A stretch of 64,000 nucleotides of DNA from Methylibium petroleiphilum PM1 (GCF_000015725.1 NC_008825.1:3596001-3660000), one strand, 5' to 3'; positions 1-9,716 are shown, counted from the first letter of the stretch. Made by a program: numbers and translations. The notes: a model not told the origin generated them from the letters alone.

Positions 1-172
1 CGCCCCAGAAACTGCGCCCGTTGCGATCCTGGGCAATGCCGGCCTTGCTGTCGATCTCGCGTTCGCCGTGTTCGACGACCGGGCTGAAGATGTAGTCGGC
101 CGGGTCGGCATGGGCGGCCGAGCTCACGAACGCAGAGATCAGCAACGCAGAAAACTTCAAGCGCAAGGTCAT
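1..172 (-). CDS. Secreted protein of unknown function, N-terminal fragment
   Basis: The first 57 codons of a gene running off the left edge of the window. The start ATG (172-170, minus strand) is preceded by an AGGAG ribosome binding site. Residues 1-22 form a classical signal peptide (basic start, hydrophobic core, AHA cleavage site) and the mature part begins DPADYIFSPVVEHGEREID. I cannot assign the family with confidence; it is presumably periplasmic or outer-membrane. It lies downstream of lnt on the same strand with about 90 bases between them. Confidence 0.7.
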   Translation of the reverse strand, partial: MTLRLKFSALLISAFVSSAAHADPADYIFSPVVEHGEREIDSKAGIAQDRNGRSFWG

Positions 173-261
173 GGGAATTTCTCCTGACTTTGCACTGTAG
201 TCGCGCTCCGGGGCGCCATGCACCGCCGCAGTGCGCCGTTCAGCTGCGGTTCAGACCCGAT

Positions 262-1842
262 TCAGATTCGGGCCGGATCGCCCCCGCGAGTGCGGCGGCC
301 ACGCCACACCGCCGGAGCCACGATCGCCAGCGCCAGGACCAACGGCGGCCACAGCCCGTAGCGCCCGGCCCACCACGCGAACGGCGTGAGCCCGCTGCGC
401 CCCTGCACCGTGCCCTCGAGCACGCCGCGGGTGTGCGGCGCCAGCCAGCGGGTGACCTTGCCGCGGTGGTCGATGATGACGGTCGCGCCGGTGTTGGTGG
501 CGCGGATCATCGGCCGCTGCAGTTCGAGCGCGCGCAGACGCGAGATCTGCAGGTGCTGGTCGATCGCGACCGACTCGCCGAACCAGGCGATGTTGCTGAC
601 GTTGGCCAGCACCGTGGGCGCGTCGCCGCCGGGGCCGAAGCGGGCCGCGAGCTCCTCGCCGAACAGGTCTTCGTAGCAGATGTTGGGCGCCACCCGCTCT
701 CCCTGGACCACGAACGAAGGTGCTACCAGCGGCCCGCGGTTGAAGTCACCGAGCGGCATGTTCATCAGGTCGACGAACCAGCGGAAGCCAGGCGGGATGA
801 ACTCGCCGAACGGCACGAGGTGGTGCTTGTCGTAGCGGTAGGCGCCGCCGGGCCCGGCGGCCGCCTCGCGCGACAGGCCGGCGACCGAGTTGGTGTAGCC
901 GGCCTGCGGGTCGCCGAGCGGCAGGCCGACCAGCGCAGCACGTTCGCCGTCGGCGAAGGCGGCGCGCAGCCCGTCCCACAGCCCCTCCGGCAGTTGCGAG
1001 GGCAGCAGCGGGATGGCGGTTTCCGGCGCGACGACGAGGTCGGCGCGCGCCTCGACCATCGTTCGCAGCGTCCACACCAGGTCCTCGGGCTGGCGCTCCG
1101 GCGCGAACTTCTCGTCCTGCGCCACGTTGCCCTGAAGCAGCGCGACCGACAGCGTGCCGGTGGGCTCGGTGTGCTGCTGCGGCAGCGCCGTCGGCAGCCA
1201 CCACAGGGCCAGGGCTGCGCCGGCGAGCGCCCAACGGCTCGGCACCGCGACGGCGAGCGCCGCTGCGGCCAGCGCGGCGAGACCCGCCGACACCGCGCCG
1301 ATGCCGTAGACGCCGAGCCAGGGCGCCAGTCCGGCCAGCGTGCTGTCGCTGTGCGCATAGCCGGCCGCAACCCAGGGAAAGCCGGTGAAGACGACCCCGC
1401 GCGCCAATTCGGCCAGCAGCCACAGTGCGGCGAACAGCAGCGCACCACCCCACGGACTGACGGGCCGCCAACGATGCCACGCGGCCATCGCCGCGGCGAG
1501 GTAGAGCGACAAAAGGGCGCACAACAGGGCGATCGCCACCACCGCCAGCCAGGCCGGCAGACCGCCGTAGCGGTGCAGGCTGATGAACAACCACCAGGTG
1601 CCGCCGGCCAGCCAGGCGATCGAGAAGCTGCCGCCCAGCACCGCCGAGCGCGCTGGCGTGCGGGCCAGGCCGACGCGCCACGCCAGCCAGGTCACGGCCG
1701 CCAGCTGCAGCCAGCCGGCATCACGCGGCGCGAACGCGAAGGCGTGCAGGCCACCCGCCACGGCCATCAGCAGCAGTTCGGCCCCCAGCGGCCACGGCGC
1801 CCCGGGCCGACCTGTGGCGGGCGGGGCGGGCAGCGGGGTCAA
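262..1842 (-). CDS. lnt: Apolipoprotein N-acyltransferase
   Basis: This inner-membrane enzyme adds the third acyl chain to the N-terminal cysteine of lipoproteins. The 526 residues match the family's usual length (about 510). The N-terminal half is a run of hydrophobic helices, followed by a nitrilase-like periplasmic domain. The catalytic triad is visible as Glu274 (VVAPETAI), Lys339 (RYDKHHLVPFGEF) and Cys389 (ICYEDLFGEE). The start overlaps the end of corC by 4 bases, so the two are translationally coupled; the corC-lnt pair is common in Proteobacteria. Confidence 0.96.
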   Translation of the reverse strand: MTPLPAPPATGRPGAPWPLGAELLLMAVAGGLHAFAFAPRDAGWLQLAAVTWLAWRVGLARTPARSAVLGGSFSIAWLAGGTWWLFISLHRYGGLPAWLAVVAIALLCALLSLYLAAAMAAWHRWRPVSPWGGALLFAALWLLAELARGVVFTGFPWVAAGYAHSDSTLAGLAPWLGVYGIGAVSAGLAALAAAALAVAVPSRWALAGAALALWWLPTALPQQHTEPTGTLSVALLQGNVAQDEKFAPERQPEDLVWTLRTMVEARADLVVAPETAIPLLPSQLPEGLWDGLRAAFADGERAALVGLPLGDPQAGYTNSVAGLSREAAAGPGGAYRYDKHHLVPFGEFIPPGFRWFVDLMNMPLGDFNRGPLVAPSFVVQGERVAPNICYEDLFGEELAARFGPGGDAPTVLANVSNIAWFGESVAIDQHLQISRLRALELQRPMIRATNTGATVIIDHRGKVTRWLAPHTRGVLEGTVQGRSGLTPFAWWAGRYGLWPPLVLALAIVAPAVWRGRRTRGGDPARI

Positions 1843-2759
1843 GCCTCGGGCGGCGACGCTGGCGGCGGGCCGTCCGCGCGGGTCACCTTGAACCAGCGAA
1901 CGGCACCCCCGCGCGCCAGCATCACGGCGAAGCGCAGCCCGCCGACGTCGACCGTCTCGCCGCGGCGCATGACGCGGCCGAGCTCGTGCGCCACCAGGCC
2001 CCCGATGGTGTCGAAGTCGTCCTCCGGCAGCGTGGTGTCGAACACGGCGTTGACCTCGGCGATGCCGGCGTCTCCGGCAACGCGCTGACTGCCGTCGGCC
2101 AGCGTGAACACGCCGGAAGCGTGGTCCTTGTCGTCGAACTCGTCCTCGATCTCGCCGACGATCTCCTCGAGCACGTCCTCGATGGTGATCAGTCCGGCCG
2201 TCTTGCCGAACTCGTCGATCACGATGGCCAGGTGGTTGCGGTTGGAGCGGAAGTCGCGCAGCAGCTCGTTCAGGCCCTTGGTCTCGGGCACGAACACCGC
2301 CGGGCGCAGCAGTGCGCGCAGGTTCAGCTCGGGCGCCCGGTGCAGCTTGAGCAGGTCCTTGGCCATCAGGATGCCGATGACGTTGTCGCGCTCGCCGTCG
2401 TACACCGGGAAGCGCGAGTGGCCGGTGTCGATCACCACCTCCAGCAGCTCGTCGTAGGGGGCACCGATGTCCAGCAGGTCCATCCGCGGCGCCGCCACCA
2501 TCACGTCGCCGGCGGTCATGTCGGCCATGCGCAGCACGCCCTCGAGCATGATGCGCGACTCCGGCTCGATCAGCTCGCGCAACTCGGCGTCGGCCAGCGT
2601 CTCGATCAGTTCGTCCTTGGAATCCGGGCCGGGCGAGAGGAACTCGACGACGCGTTCGAACAGGCTGCGTCGGTCGCCCGCCTTGTCGGCGTGGGGCGCT
2701 GCCTTGTCGCCTGCGCGGGCAGGTCGACCTGGTTGAGGCTCGGACACGGGCGGTGCCAA
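1839..2759 (-). CDS. corC: CorC/HlyC family protein with CBS domains
   Basis: A soluble 306-residue protein of the CorC group, implicated in magnesium/cobalt efflux. After a variable, charged N-terminus (residues 1-45) come two CBS repeats (about 75-200, including FPVYDGERDNVIGILMAKDL and HLAIVIDEFGKTAGLITIED) and a C-terminal CorC_HlyC transporter-associated domain (about 215-295, DDFDTIGGLVAHELGR). It has no membrane-spanning DUF21 part, as expected for the short CorC form. It is first gene of a corC-lnt unit with a 4-base overlap. An internal start nearer residue 30 is possible because the N-terminus is not conserved. Confidence 0.93.
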   Translation of the reverse strand: MAPPVSEPQPGRPARAGDKAAPHADKAGDRRSLFERVVEFLSPGPDSKDELIETLADAELRELIEPESRIMLEGVLRMADMTAGDVMVAAPRMDLLDIGAPYDELLEVVIDTGHSRFPVYDGERDNVIGILMAKDLLKLHRAPELNLRALLRPAVFVPETKGLNELLRDFRSNRNHLAIVIDEFGKTAGLITIEDVLEEIVGEIEDEFDDKDHASGVFTLADGSQRVAGDAGIAEVNAVFDTTLPEDDFDTIGGLVAHELGRVMRRGETVDVGGLRFAVMLARGGAVRWFKVTRADGPPPASPPEA

Positions 2760-2922
2760 GAGTGGAGGAACGTCAAGAATACCCCAGCGCCATGACGGGC
2801 CCGCGCTGCAGATACCATCTCGCCCCGGTCAGGCCTGCAGCTTGCTTGACAGCCCCGGGACCTTGATCGACAGTCGCCCACCCTCATGTGTGCGAGTCTC
2901 TTCACACGGCCGAGCGTCCACC

Positions 2923-3966
2923 ATGTCACTGATACCTGCCACGATCCTCACGGGCTTTCTCGGCTCCGGCAAGACGACCCTGCTCAAGCGCGTGCTCTCA
3001 GAGGCCCACGGCCAGAAGATCGCCGTGATCGAGAACGAGTTCGGCGAGGAGAACATCGACAACGACATCCTCGTGACCGACAGCAAGGAGCAGATCGTCC
3101 AGATGAGCAACGGCTGCATCTGCTGCACGATCCGCGAGGACCTGCGCGCGACGCTGACCGACCTGGCTGCGAAGAAGCGCAAGGGCGAGCTTGACTTCGA
3201 CCGCATCGTGATCGAGACCACCGGCCTGGCCGACCCCGGCCCGGTCGCACAGACTTTCTTCATGGACGACGAGATCGCCGAGAGCTACCTGCTCGACTCG
3301 ATCCTGACGCTGGTCGATGCCAAGCACGCCGGCCAGCAACTCGACGACCGGCAGGAGGCGCGCCGCCAGGTGGGGTTCGCCGACCAGATCTTCCTGTCCA
3401 AGACCGACCTGGTCGCCAAGGACGCGACCGACGCGCTGATCCACCGCCTCAAGCACATGAACCCCCGTGCGCCGCTGCAGGCGGTGCACTTCGGCGAGGT
3501 GCCGCTGAAGGACGTGTTCGACCTGCGCGGCTTCAACCTGAACGCCAAGCTCGACATCGACCCCGATTTCCTGAAGGCCGACGACCACGAGCACCACCAT
3601 CACGACCATGAGCACGGCGAGCACTGCGACCACCCGTCGCACGCGCACGGCCACCATCACGCCCACGACGACGACGTGAAGAGCTTCGTGTTCCGCTCCA
3701 ACCGCCCGTTCAATCCGGCCAAGCTGGAGGAATTCCTCGGCACCATGGTCAACGTCTACGGTCCGCGGATGCTGCGCTACAAGGGCGTGCTGCGGGTGCA
3801 GGGCTTCGACAAGAAGGTCATCTTCCAGGGCGTCCACCAGCTGATGGGCAGCGACGTCGGCCCGCTGTGGGCGGCCGGGGAGACCCGCGGCAGCAAGATG
3901 GTGTTCATCGGCATCGACCTGCCGAAGGACGTCTTCCTCCAGGGGCTGGAGCAATGTCTGGCCTGA
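2923..3966 (+). CDS. CobW/COG0523 family GTPase, putative zinc metallochaperone
   Basis: A G3E-family P-loop GTPase of 347 residues. Walker A is TGFLGSGKTT (residues 10-19), the metal-binding CxCC motif is Cys65-Ile-Cys67-Cys68, and the guanine-specificity motif is SKTD. A His/Asp/Glu-rich loop (about residues 219-252) is typical of members that handle zinc. The C-terminal CobW_C domain follows. I chose the ATG at 2923 (MSLIPATILTGF) because the family starts right before the P-loop; the upstream extension to 2842 is not family-like. It lies just upstream of dksA on the same strand. The exact metal (Zn or Co) cannot be read from sequence. Confidence 0.92.
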   Translation: MSLIPATILTGFLGSGKTTLLKRVLSEAHGQKIAVIENEFGEENIDNDILVTDSKEQIVQMSNGCICCTIREDLRATLTDLAAKKRKGELDFDRIVIETTGLADPGPVAQTFFMDDEIAESYLLDSILTLVDAKHAGQQLDDRQEARRQVGFADQIFLSKTDLVAKDATDALIHRLKHMNPRAPLQAVHFGEVPLKDVFDLRGFNLNAKLDIDPDFLKADDHEHHHHDHEHGEHCDHPSHAHGHHHAHDDDVKSFVFRSNRPFNPAKLEEFLGTMVNVYGPRMLRYKGVLRVQGFDKKVIFQGVHQLMGSDVGPLWAAGETRGSKMVFIGIDLPKDVFLQGLEQCLA

Positions 3967-4014
3967 AGCGGCCCCTGGCGCCCGGCGCCGCACGTGGCAT
4001 CGACACCACGTCGC

Positions 4015-4066
4015 TACAATGCGCGGCGCTTGACCCGGGCACGGCATCCACAGAGCATGCCCGGGT
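4015..4066 (+). promoter_or_regulatory. dksA upstream region: -10-like TACAAT and a 9-bp leader hairpin
   Basis: TACAAT at 4015-4020 resembles a sigma-70 -10 box, although no good -35 is seen 16-18 bases upstream. Downstream, the arms 4033-4041 (ACCCGGGCA) and 4058-4066 (TGCCCGGGT) are perfectly complementary with a 16-base loop. No T-run follows, so this is more likely a leader structure than a terminator of the upstream gene. Confidence 0.35.
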
Positions 4067-4103
4067 GAGGAAGACGTGAAGCCGCCGTGAGGAGATCCCC
4101 GCT

Positions 4104-5018
4104 GTGAGCAAGACCCCGGCCAAGGCCGCCCCCCGCCCCACCGCCAAGAAGGCGGCAGCGTCGCCGCCCGCCAAGAAGGGCGCTGCGACGAAGACGCCCG
4201 CGAAGGCGGCGGCGAAGCGACCGCCGGCCAAGCCCGCCGCCAAGCAAGCTCCGAAGAAGGCCGCCGCTCCGGCGGCCGCCGCCAAGACACCGAAGCGGGC
4301 CCCCGCCCCGCCCCCTCCTGCCGTGAAGGCGCCCGCCAAGCCGGCAGCGCCCCTCCTTGACAAGAAAGCGACGCCCCCGTCCGTGAGCCAGTCGATCCCT
4401 CCCAAAGCGCCTCCTCCGCCGGCACCGGTGAAGCCGGCCACCCGGCTGCGCGCCTCCAAGTCCGTCGCCGCCCCGGCCGACATCCACCCGCCGTCGATTC
4501 CGCTGCCGCCGCCGAGCCGGCCGCCGGCCAGCAATGTCATCGACCTGCCGCGTCCGCCGCGCAAGATCGATCCGAAGCTCGCCAACGTCTGGAAGACCAA
4601 GGCCGGCCGCGACCTGACCGAGGACGAGTTGTTGTCGATGCCCGACAGCGAGTACATGAACGACAAGCAGTTGGAGTTCTTCCGGACCCGGCTGATGCAG
4701 CAGCGCAACGACCTGCTCGACAACGCCGGCGAAACCACCGAGCACCTGCGCGAGGACACGTCGATCGTGCCCGATCCGGCCGACCGGGCGACGATCGAGG
4801 AAGAGCACGCGCTGGAGCTGCGCACGCGCGACCGCGAACGCAAGCTGCTGAAGAAGATCTCGCAGTCGATCGCCCGCATCGAGGCCGGCGACTACGGCTT
4901 CTGCGACGAGACCGGCGAGCCGATCGGCCTGGGCCGCCTGCTCGCCCGACCGACCGCGACGCTCTCGCTCGAGGCGCAGCAGCGCCGCGAGATGAAGCAG
5001 AAGATGTTCGGCGACTGA
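4104..5018 (+). CDS. dksA: RNA polymerase-binding transcription factor DksA with a long Ala/Lys/Pro-rich N-terminal extension
   Basis: DksA binds in the RNA polymerase secondary channel and works with ppGpp in the stringent response. The conserved part is residues about 170-304: the coiled coil includes the tip motif DPADRATIEEEHALELRTRD, and the C-terminus is DYGFCDETGEPIGLGRLLAR. Only one cysteine remains of the four zinc-finger cysteines of E. coli DksA, as is usual in Burkholderiales. Residues 1-150 are low-complexity Ala-Lys-Pro, roughly doubling the protein length. The start is GTG at 4104 with GAGGAG at 4089-4094 upstream; a start further in would lose this ribosome binding site. Confidence 0.93.
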   Translation: MSKTPAKAAPRPTAKKAAASPPAKKGAATKTPAKAAAKRPPAKPAAKQAPKKAAAPAAAAKTPKRAPAPPPPAVKAPAKPAAPLLDKKATPPSVSQSIPPKAPPPPAPVKPATRLRASKSVAAPADIHPPSIPLPPPSRPPASNVIDLPRPPRKIDPKLANVWKTKAGRDLTEDELLSMPDSEYMNDKQLEFFRTRLMQQRNDLLDNAGETTEHLREDTSIVPDPADRATIEEEHALELRTRDRERKLLKKISQSIARIEAGDYGFCDETGEPIGLGRLLARPTATLSLEAQQRREMKQKMFGD

Positions 5019-5073
5019 GCGAGCCGTCCCGTCCTCGTCCTTCTACTTCTTTGAACCCGAGCTCGCTGCCGCG

Positions 5074-6927
5074 ATGGCCGACGTCGACCCCGATCCCAAG
5101 GCCGGAGGCACCAGCTTCTTCCGCAAGGTGGTGAAGTTCGTCGCCAATCCGGCGACGGACTGGACCGAGCTCAACACACCCGGCGGGACCGAGGAGCCGC
5201 TGCAGAGCGGCTACGCCAAGAGCGAGCTCAAGGCGATGATCGAGCGCAAGCGGCGCAACGACTTCGTGCGCAAGCGCGAGTTCGACATGCTGCGCAAGAT
5301 CCGCCGCGAAGGTCTGCCGGCCGACGGTCTGGCCGGCCTGCAGATCTCCGACCTGGACGATTCCGACCAATCGCGCTCCAACAGTGTGGCCCGTCCGGAC
5401 GACGCGGCGGTCAAGGCCAAGATCGACGAGATCGAGCAGCAGATGGAAGGCGAGGTGATCGCCCGACGCGCCAACCCGACGAAGCCCCCGGGGTTCTACA
5501 CCGCCTCGACGGTGCAGGGCGCGCTCGACGAGCGGGCCGCGCCCATGAACGAGCCGTTCAACATCGACGGCGCGGGCGCCCCGTCGCCGTCCGACGCGGC
5601 CCCCGCCAGCGTGTCGTCGATCCCGGTGCTCGACGCTGCCGTCACGACGCCGCCGCAAGAAGGCCCTCTCGCCTGGGACGCGGCCCCTGCTCCCACCGCC
5701 GCGCCGGCCTCGCCGCCGGCGCCGATCACGACACCGACAGCCCCCGGCGTCCCCATCGCGGCCGCGGCACCGCCAGCGGTGCACCTGGGGCGCCCGGGCA
5801 TGTCCGATTTCGGCAACCCGTTCGCCGTCGAGGTCAACGAGATCGCCCACGACCCCGAGCTCGACGAGGCGGTGATTTCCTTCGCCAATGCCGAATTCGA
5901 GGGCTGCGAACGCTCGATCCGCGGCCTCATCTCGGACGACGGCGAACGCGCGAACCATGCCGAGACCTGGCTCGTGCTGTTCGATCTGTACCGTGCCACC
6001 GGCCAGCAACCTCCGTTCGAGAGCCTGGCGCTCGACTACGTGCAGCGCTTCGGGTGGTCGGCGCCGCAATGGTTCTCGATTCCCCAACTGGTGGCTGCCG
6101 AGAATGCGGCCGCGGCCAGCACTGCGCAGGCGGTGCGCAGCCAAGGCAGCATCGGCTGGGCCGCGCCGGAACAGCTCGATGGTGAAGGCGTCGCGCTGCT
6201 GCGCTCCAGGACGCTGCAGCTTCCGATGCCGTGGGTGATGGACTGGAGCCCGCTGCGCAGGATCGACGCGCAGGCCTGCGGCGAGCTGAGCCAGTTGATG
6301 CACCACTGGGGCACGCAGAAGCTGCAGATGCGCTGGATCGGCGCCGAGCAGTTACTCTCGGTTCTCGCCGAGGCCGCGCCCACCGGCGTGCGCGATGCCG
6401 ACCCCGCCTACTGGCTGCTGCGCCTGGCGACGCTGAGGCTGTGCAACCGGCCCGACCAGTTCGACGAGATCGCGATCGACTACTGCGTGACCTACGAGGT
6501 GTCGCCGCCGTCGTGGGAGGCGTCGCTGTGCGTCGTCAAGATGGCCGATGCTGGCGGCATGACCCTCGCATCGCGCTCGATGGTGACCAGCGACGCGACG
6601 AGCGGCTTCGCGGAGTCGCAGGTGCTCGAGGAGGCCGGCGGCGTCCGCACCGCAGCGGTCGAATTGTCGGGCCAGTTGGTCGGCGACATCGGCAGCGTGC
6701 TGCAGCGGCTCGAATCCCAGCTCGGCAACTCCACGGTCGTGAGCGTCAACTGCGCGCGACTGATCCGCATGGACTTCGTCGCGGCCGGCGACCTGCTCAA
6801 CTGGGTGCTGCACCGCCGCAACGAGAACCGTCTCGTCCATTTCGAGGACGCCCATCGCCTGCTGGGCCTGTTCTTCAACGCGATGGGCATCAACGAGCAC
6901 GCACGCGTGAAGGTGCGCAACCTCTGA
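5074..6927 (+). CDS. Cytoplasmic protein with C-terminal STAS-like domain
   Basis: A 617-residue protein with no signal peptide or membrane helix. The N-terminus (1-150) is charged and helical (AMIERKRRNDFVRKREFDML), residues 165-240 are Ala/Pro-rich linker, and 250-340 looks like a helical repeat region. The last ~90 residues (about 526-617, AVELSGQLVGDIGSVLQRLE to VKVRNL) have the pattern of a STAS domain, with FFNAMGINEHARV at the end. The phosphorylatable Ser of SpoIIAA-type STAS domains is not evident. It lies between dksA and hslV on the same strand. Function is unknown; a scaffold or regulatory role is only a guess. Confidence 0.8.
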   Translation: MADVDPDPKAGGTSFFRKVVKFVANPATDWTELNTPGGTEEPLQSGYAKSELKAMIERKRRNDFVRKREFDMLRKIRREGLPADGLAGLQISDLDDSDQSRSNSVARPDDAAVKAKIDEIEQQMEGEVIARRANPTKPPGFYTASTVQGALDERAAPMNEPFNIDGAGAPSPSDAAPASVSSIPVLDAAVTTPPQEGPLAWDAAPAPTAAPASPPAPITTPTAPGVPIAAAAPPAVHLGRPGMSDFGNPFAVEVNEIAHDPELDEAVISFANAEFEGCERSIRGLISDDGERANHAETWLVLFDLYRATGQQPPFESLALDYVQRFGWSAPQWFSIPQLVAAENAAAASTAQAVRSQGSIGWAAPEQLDGEGVALLRSRTLQLPMPWVMDWSPLRRIDAQACGELSQLMHHWGTQKLQMRWIGAEQLLSVLAEAAPTGVRDADPAYWLLRLATLRLCNRPDQFDEIAIDYCVTYEVSPPSWEASLCVVKMADAGGMTLASRSMVTSDATSGFAESQVLEEAGGVRTAAVELSGQLVGDIGSVLQRLESQLGNSTVVSVNCARLIRMDFVAAGDLLNWVLHRRNENRLVHFEDAHRLLGLFFNAMGINEHARVKVRNL

Positions 6928-7029
6928 GCGTCACGCCCGCCGGACGGCACGAATGCAGCCGGCGCCGCGGATCGCTCCCCGCCAGATCCCGGGCTTGAAG
7001 CCCCCGCCTCTGCCTTCAACTGCTTCTCC

Positions 7030-7587
7030 ATGGATTCGTACCACGGCACCACCATCCTCAGCGTACGCCGCGGCCGAGAGGTCGCCCTGGGTGGCGATGG
7101 TCAGGTGACGCTCGGCAGCATCGTCGTCAAGGCCTCGGCGCGCAAGGTGCGCCGGCTCTACAAGGAGCAGGTGCTGGCCGGCTTCGCCGGGGCGACGGCC
7201 GACGCCTTCACGCTGTTCGAGCGCTTCGAGGGCAAGCTCGAGAAGCACCAGGGCAACCTGGTGCGCGCCGCGATCGACCTGACCCGCGACTGGCGCACCG
7301 ACCGCGTGCTGCGCCGCCTCGAGGCCATGCTGGCGGTGGCCGACCGCGACACCTCGCTGATCATCACCGGCAACGGCGACGTGCTGGAGCCCGAGCACGG
7401 CATCGTCGCGATCGGTTCGGGCGGCGCCTACGCGCAGGCGGCCGCGCGCGCGCTGCTGGCCCACACGACGCTCGGTCCGGCCGAGATGGTCAAGAAGTCG
7501 CTCGAGATCGCCGGCGACCTGTGCATCTACACCAACCAGCACCACACCATCGAGGTGCTGACCGACCCGGAGCCCGTCAGCCAGTGA
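7030..7587 (+). CDS. hslV: ATP-dependent protease subunit HslV (ClpQ)
   Basis: Proteasome-like peptidase of the HslVU complex in the cytoplasm. The N-terminus [14 protein letters not shown] contains the catalytic Thr that becomes residue 1 after processing (TTIL), followed by GGDGQVTLG and [10 protein letters not shown], both diagnostic. The 185-residue length is close to the usual 176-180. It is followed after 5 bases by hslU, forming the standard two-gene heat-shock protease operon. Confidence 0.97.
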
Positions 7588-7592
7588 GCGCG

Positions 7593-8939
7593 ATGACCCC
7601 GCAGGAGATCGTGTCCGAGCTGGACCGCCACATCGTCGGCCAGCAGGACGCCAAGCGCGCCGTCGCGATCGCGCTGCGCAACCGCTGGCGCCGCCAGCAG
7701 GTGGACGACAGGCTGCGCCCGGAGATCACGCCGAAGAACATCCTGATGATCGGGCCCACTGGCGTCGGCAAGACCGAGATCGCGCGCCGCCTCGCGAAGC
7801 TGGCCGACGCGCCCTTCATCAAGGTGGAGGCCACCAAGTTCACCGAGGTCGGCTATGTCGGCAAGGACGTCGATTCGATCATCCGCGACCTGGTCGACCT
7901 GGCCGTCAAGCAGACGCGCGAGGCCGCGATCCGGGCCCATCGCGTCCGCGCCGAGGATGCCGCCGAGGAACGCATCCTCGACGTGCTGCTGCCGCCGCCC
8001 GCCCATGCCGGCGCCGGCTTCGGGCTGAGCACCAGCTCGCCGGCCCCCGCCCCGGCCGACAGCACGGCGCGCCAGACCTTCCGCAAGCGCCTGCGCGAGG
8101 GCACGCTCGACGACAAGGAGATCGAGCTCGAACTCGCCGAACCGCGCGCTGCCGTCGAACTGCTGGGCCCGCCCGGCATGGAAGACATGGCCGAGCAACT
8201 CAAGGGCATGTTCGCCAGCCTGGGCCAGACGCGGCGCAAGACCCGCAAGCTCAAGATCGCCGAGGCGTTGAAGCTGCTGGTCGACGAGGAGGCGGCCAAG
8301 CTGGTCAACGAGGACGAGATCAAGACGCAGGCGCTGGCCAGCGCCGAGCAGAACGGCATCGTCTTCATCGACGAGATCGACAAGGTCACGTCGCGCGGCG
8401 ACGGCGCCAGCGGCGCCGAGGTCTCGCGCCAGGGCGTGCAGCGCGACCTGCTGCCGCTGGTGGAGGGCACGACGGTCAGCACCAAGCACGGCACTGTCAA
8501 GACCGATCACATCCTGTTCATCGCCTCGGGCGCCTTCCACCTGGCGCGCCCGAGCGACCTGATCCCGGAGCTGCAGGGCCGCTTCCCGATCCGGGTGGAG
8601 CTGGGCTCGCTGCGGGTCGAGGACTTCGAGGCGATCCTGACCCAGACCCACGCCAGCCTGGTACGCCAGTACCAGGCACTGCTGGACACCGAGGGCGTCC
8701 GGCTCGACTTCCGGCCCGAGGGTGTGCGCCGGCTGGCGCAGATTGCGTTCGACGTCAACGAGCGCACCGAGAACATCGGCGCGCGCCGGCTGTCGACGGT
8801 GATGGAGCGCCTGCTCGACGAGGTGAGCTTCGATGCGCCGAACCTGGGCGGCCAGACGATCGCGATCGACGCCGCCTACGTGGATCGCAAGCTCGGGGCG
8901 CTGGCGGTCGACGAGGATCTGTCCCGCTTCATTCTCTGA
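7593..8939 (+). CDS. hslU: ATP-dependent protease ATPase subunit HslU (ClpY)
   Basis: AAA+ unfoldase partner of HslV. From the ATG at 7593 ([17 protein letters not shown]) the protein has 448 residues. Walker A is GPTGVGKT at 54-61, the pore loop region [11 protein letters not shown] follows, Walker B is IVFIDEID, and the C-terminus DEDLSRFIL is the conserved tail that activates HslV. The I-domain (about 110-240) contains a Pro/Ala-rich insertion near residue 140-165. A GTG nine bases upstream (7584) is an alternative start overlapping hslV. Confidence 0.97.
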   Translation: MTPQEIVSELDRHIVGQQDAKRAVAIALRNRWRRQQVDDRLRPEITPKNILMIGPTGVGKTEIARRLAKLADAPFIKVEATKFTEVGYVGKDVDSIIRDLVDLAVKQTREAAIRAHRVRAEDAAEERILDVLLPPPAHAGAGFGLSTSSPAPAPADSTARQTFRKRLREGTLDDKEIELELAEPRAAVELLGPPGMEDMAEQLKGMFASLGQTRRKTRKLKIAEALKLLVDEEAAKLVNEDEIKTQALASAEQNGIVFIDEIDKVTSRGDGASGAEVSRQGVQRDLLPLVEGTTVSTKHGTVKTDHILFIASGAFHLARPSDLIPELQGRFPIRVELGSLRVEDFEAILTQTHASLVRQYQALLDTEGVRLDFRPEGVRRLAQIAFDVNERTENIGARRLSTVMERLLDEVSFDAPNLGGQTIAIDAAYVDRKLGALAVDEDLSRFIL

Positions 8940-8951
8940 CCCGGGGGCGGC

Positions 8952-9716
8952 TCAGCCGCGCTGCGCGGCGATGGTCAGCAGGCCGTCGAAGATCAGGGTG
9001 TCGATCAGTTCGTGATCGATGGTCAGCGCCGGCACCACCTTCCAGCCCGCGCCGCCGGTGACGATGCACAACGGTGGCTCGCCACAGCGCTGCTGAAGAT
9101 GGCGGTGCATGCGCTCGATGGCGCCGGCAATGGCGAAATTGCCGCCGCTGGTCAGCGCGTCGCTGGTGTTGGTCGGGAACTCGCGCACCTCGCCGGTGGG
9201 CACCCGCAGGCCGGCGGTGCCGGCCTCCAGCGCGCGCAGCATGATGCCGTGGCCGGGCAGGATCAGCCCGCCGAGGAAACGGCCGTCCGCATCGAGCGCG
9301 TCGACCGTGACCGCCGTGCCGGCCATCACCACCAGCACCGGCCGGCGCGCGCCGGCGGCGAGCACGCGCGCCCGCGCGCCGATCAGCGCCACCCAGCGGT
9401 CGCTGCCCAGGCGCATCGGATGGTCGTAGCCGTTGGTCACGCCGGCCTCGGCCGCGCCCGGCACCACCCAGCGCGGTGCCACGTCCCACAACTCCAGCTG
9501 CTCCTCGACGCGGTGACGCACCGAGTCGCTGGCGACGCAGCAGCCGAGCACATGGCGCGGCGGCGGCGCCAGGCCGGCCCATTCGGCCTCGCCGAGCTGG
9601 TCGATGGTCTCGAGGAAGCGCGCACCGTGGGCCACGGGCTCACTGCCGGGCACGGCCGAGGGATACAGCGCCCACTTCAGGCGCGTGTTGCCGATATCGA
9701 TTGCAAGCAGGGTCAT
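8952..9716 (-). CDS. coaX: Type III pantothenate kinase
   Basis: First enzyme of coenzyme A synthesis (ATP-dependent phosphorylation of pantothenate), CoaX type. The 254 residues carry the ASKHA phosphate-1 motif [11 protein letters not shown] at 6-16, the pantothenate-binding region [13 protein letters not shown], the phosphate-2 motif [16 protein letters not shown] and [12 protein letters not shown]. It is followed on the same strand by nothing before the convergent hslU end, 12 bases away. The gene upstream on the same strand is the proline-rich protein at 9736-10695. Confidence 0.95.
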   Translation of the reverse strand: MTLLAIDIGNTRLKWALYPSAVPGSEPVAHGARFLETIDQLGEAEWAGLAPPPRHVLGCCVASDSVRHRVEEQLELWDVAPRWVVPGAAEAGVTNGYDHPMRLGSDRWVALIGARARVLAAGARRPVLVVMAGTAVTVDALDADGRFLGGLILPGHGIMLRALEAGTAGLRVPTGEVREFPTNTSDALTSGGNFAIAGAIERMHRHLQQRCGEPPLCIVTGGAGWKVVPALTIDHELIDTLIFDGLLTIAAQRG

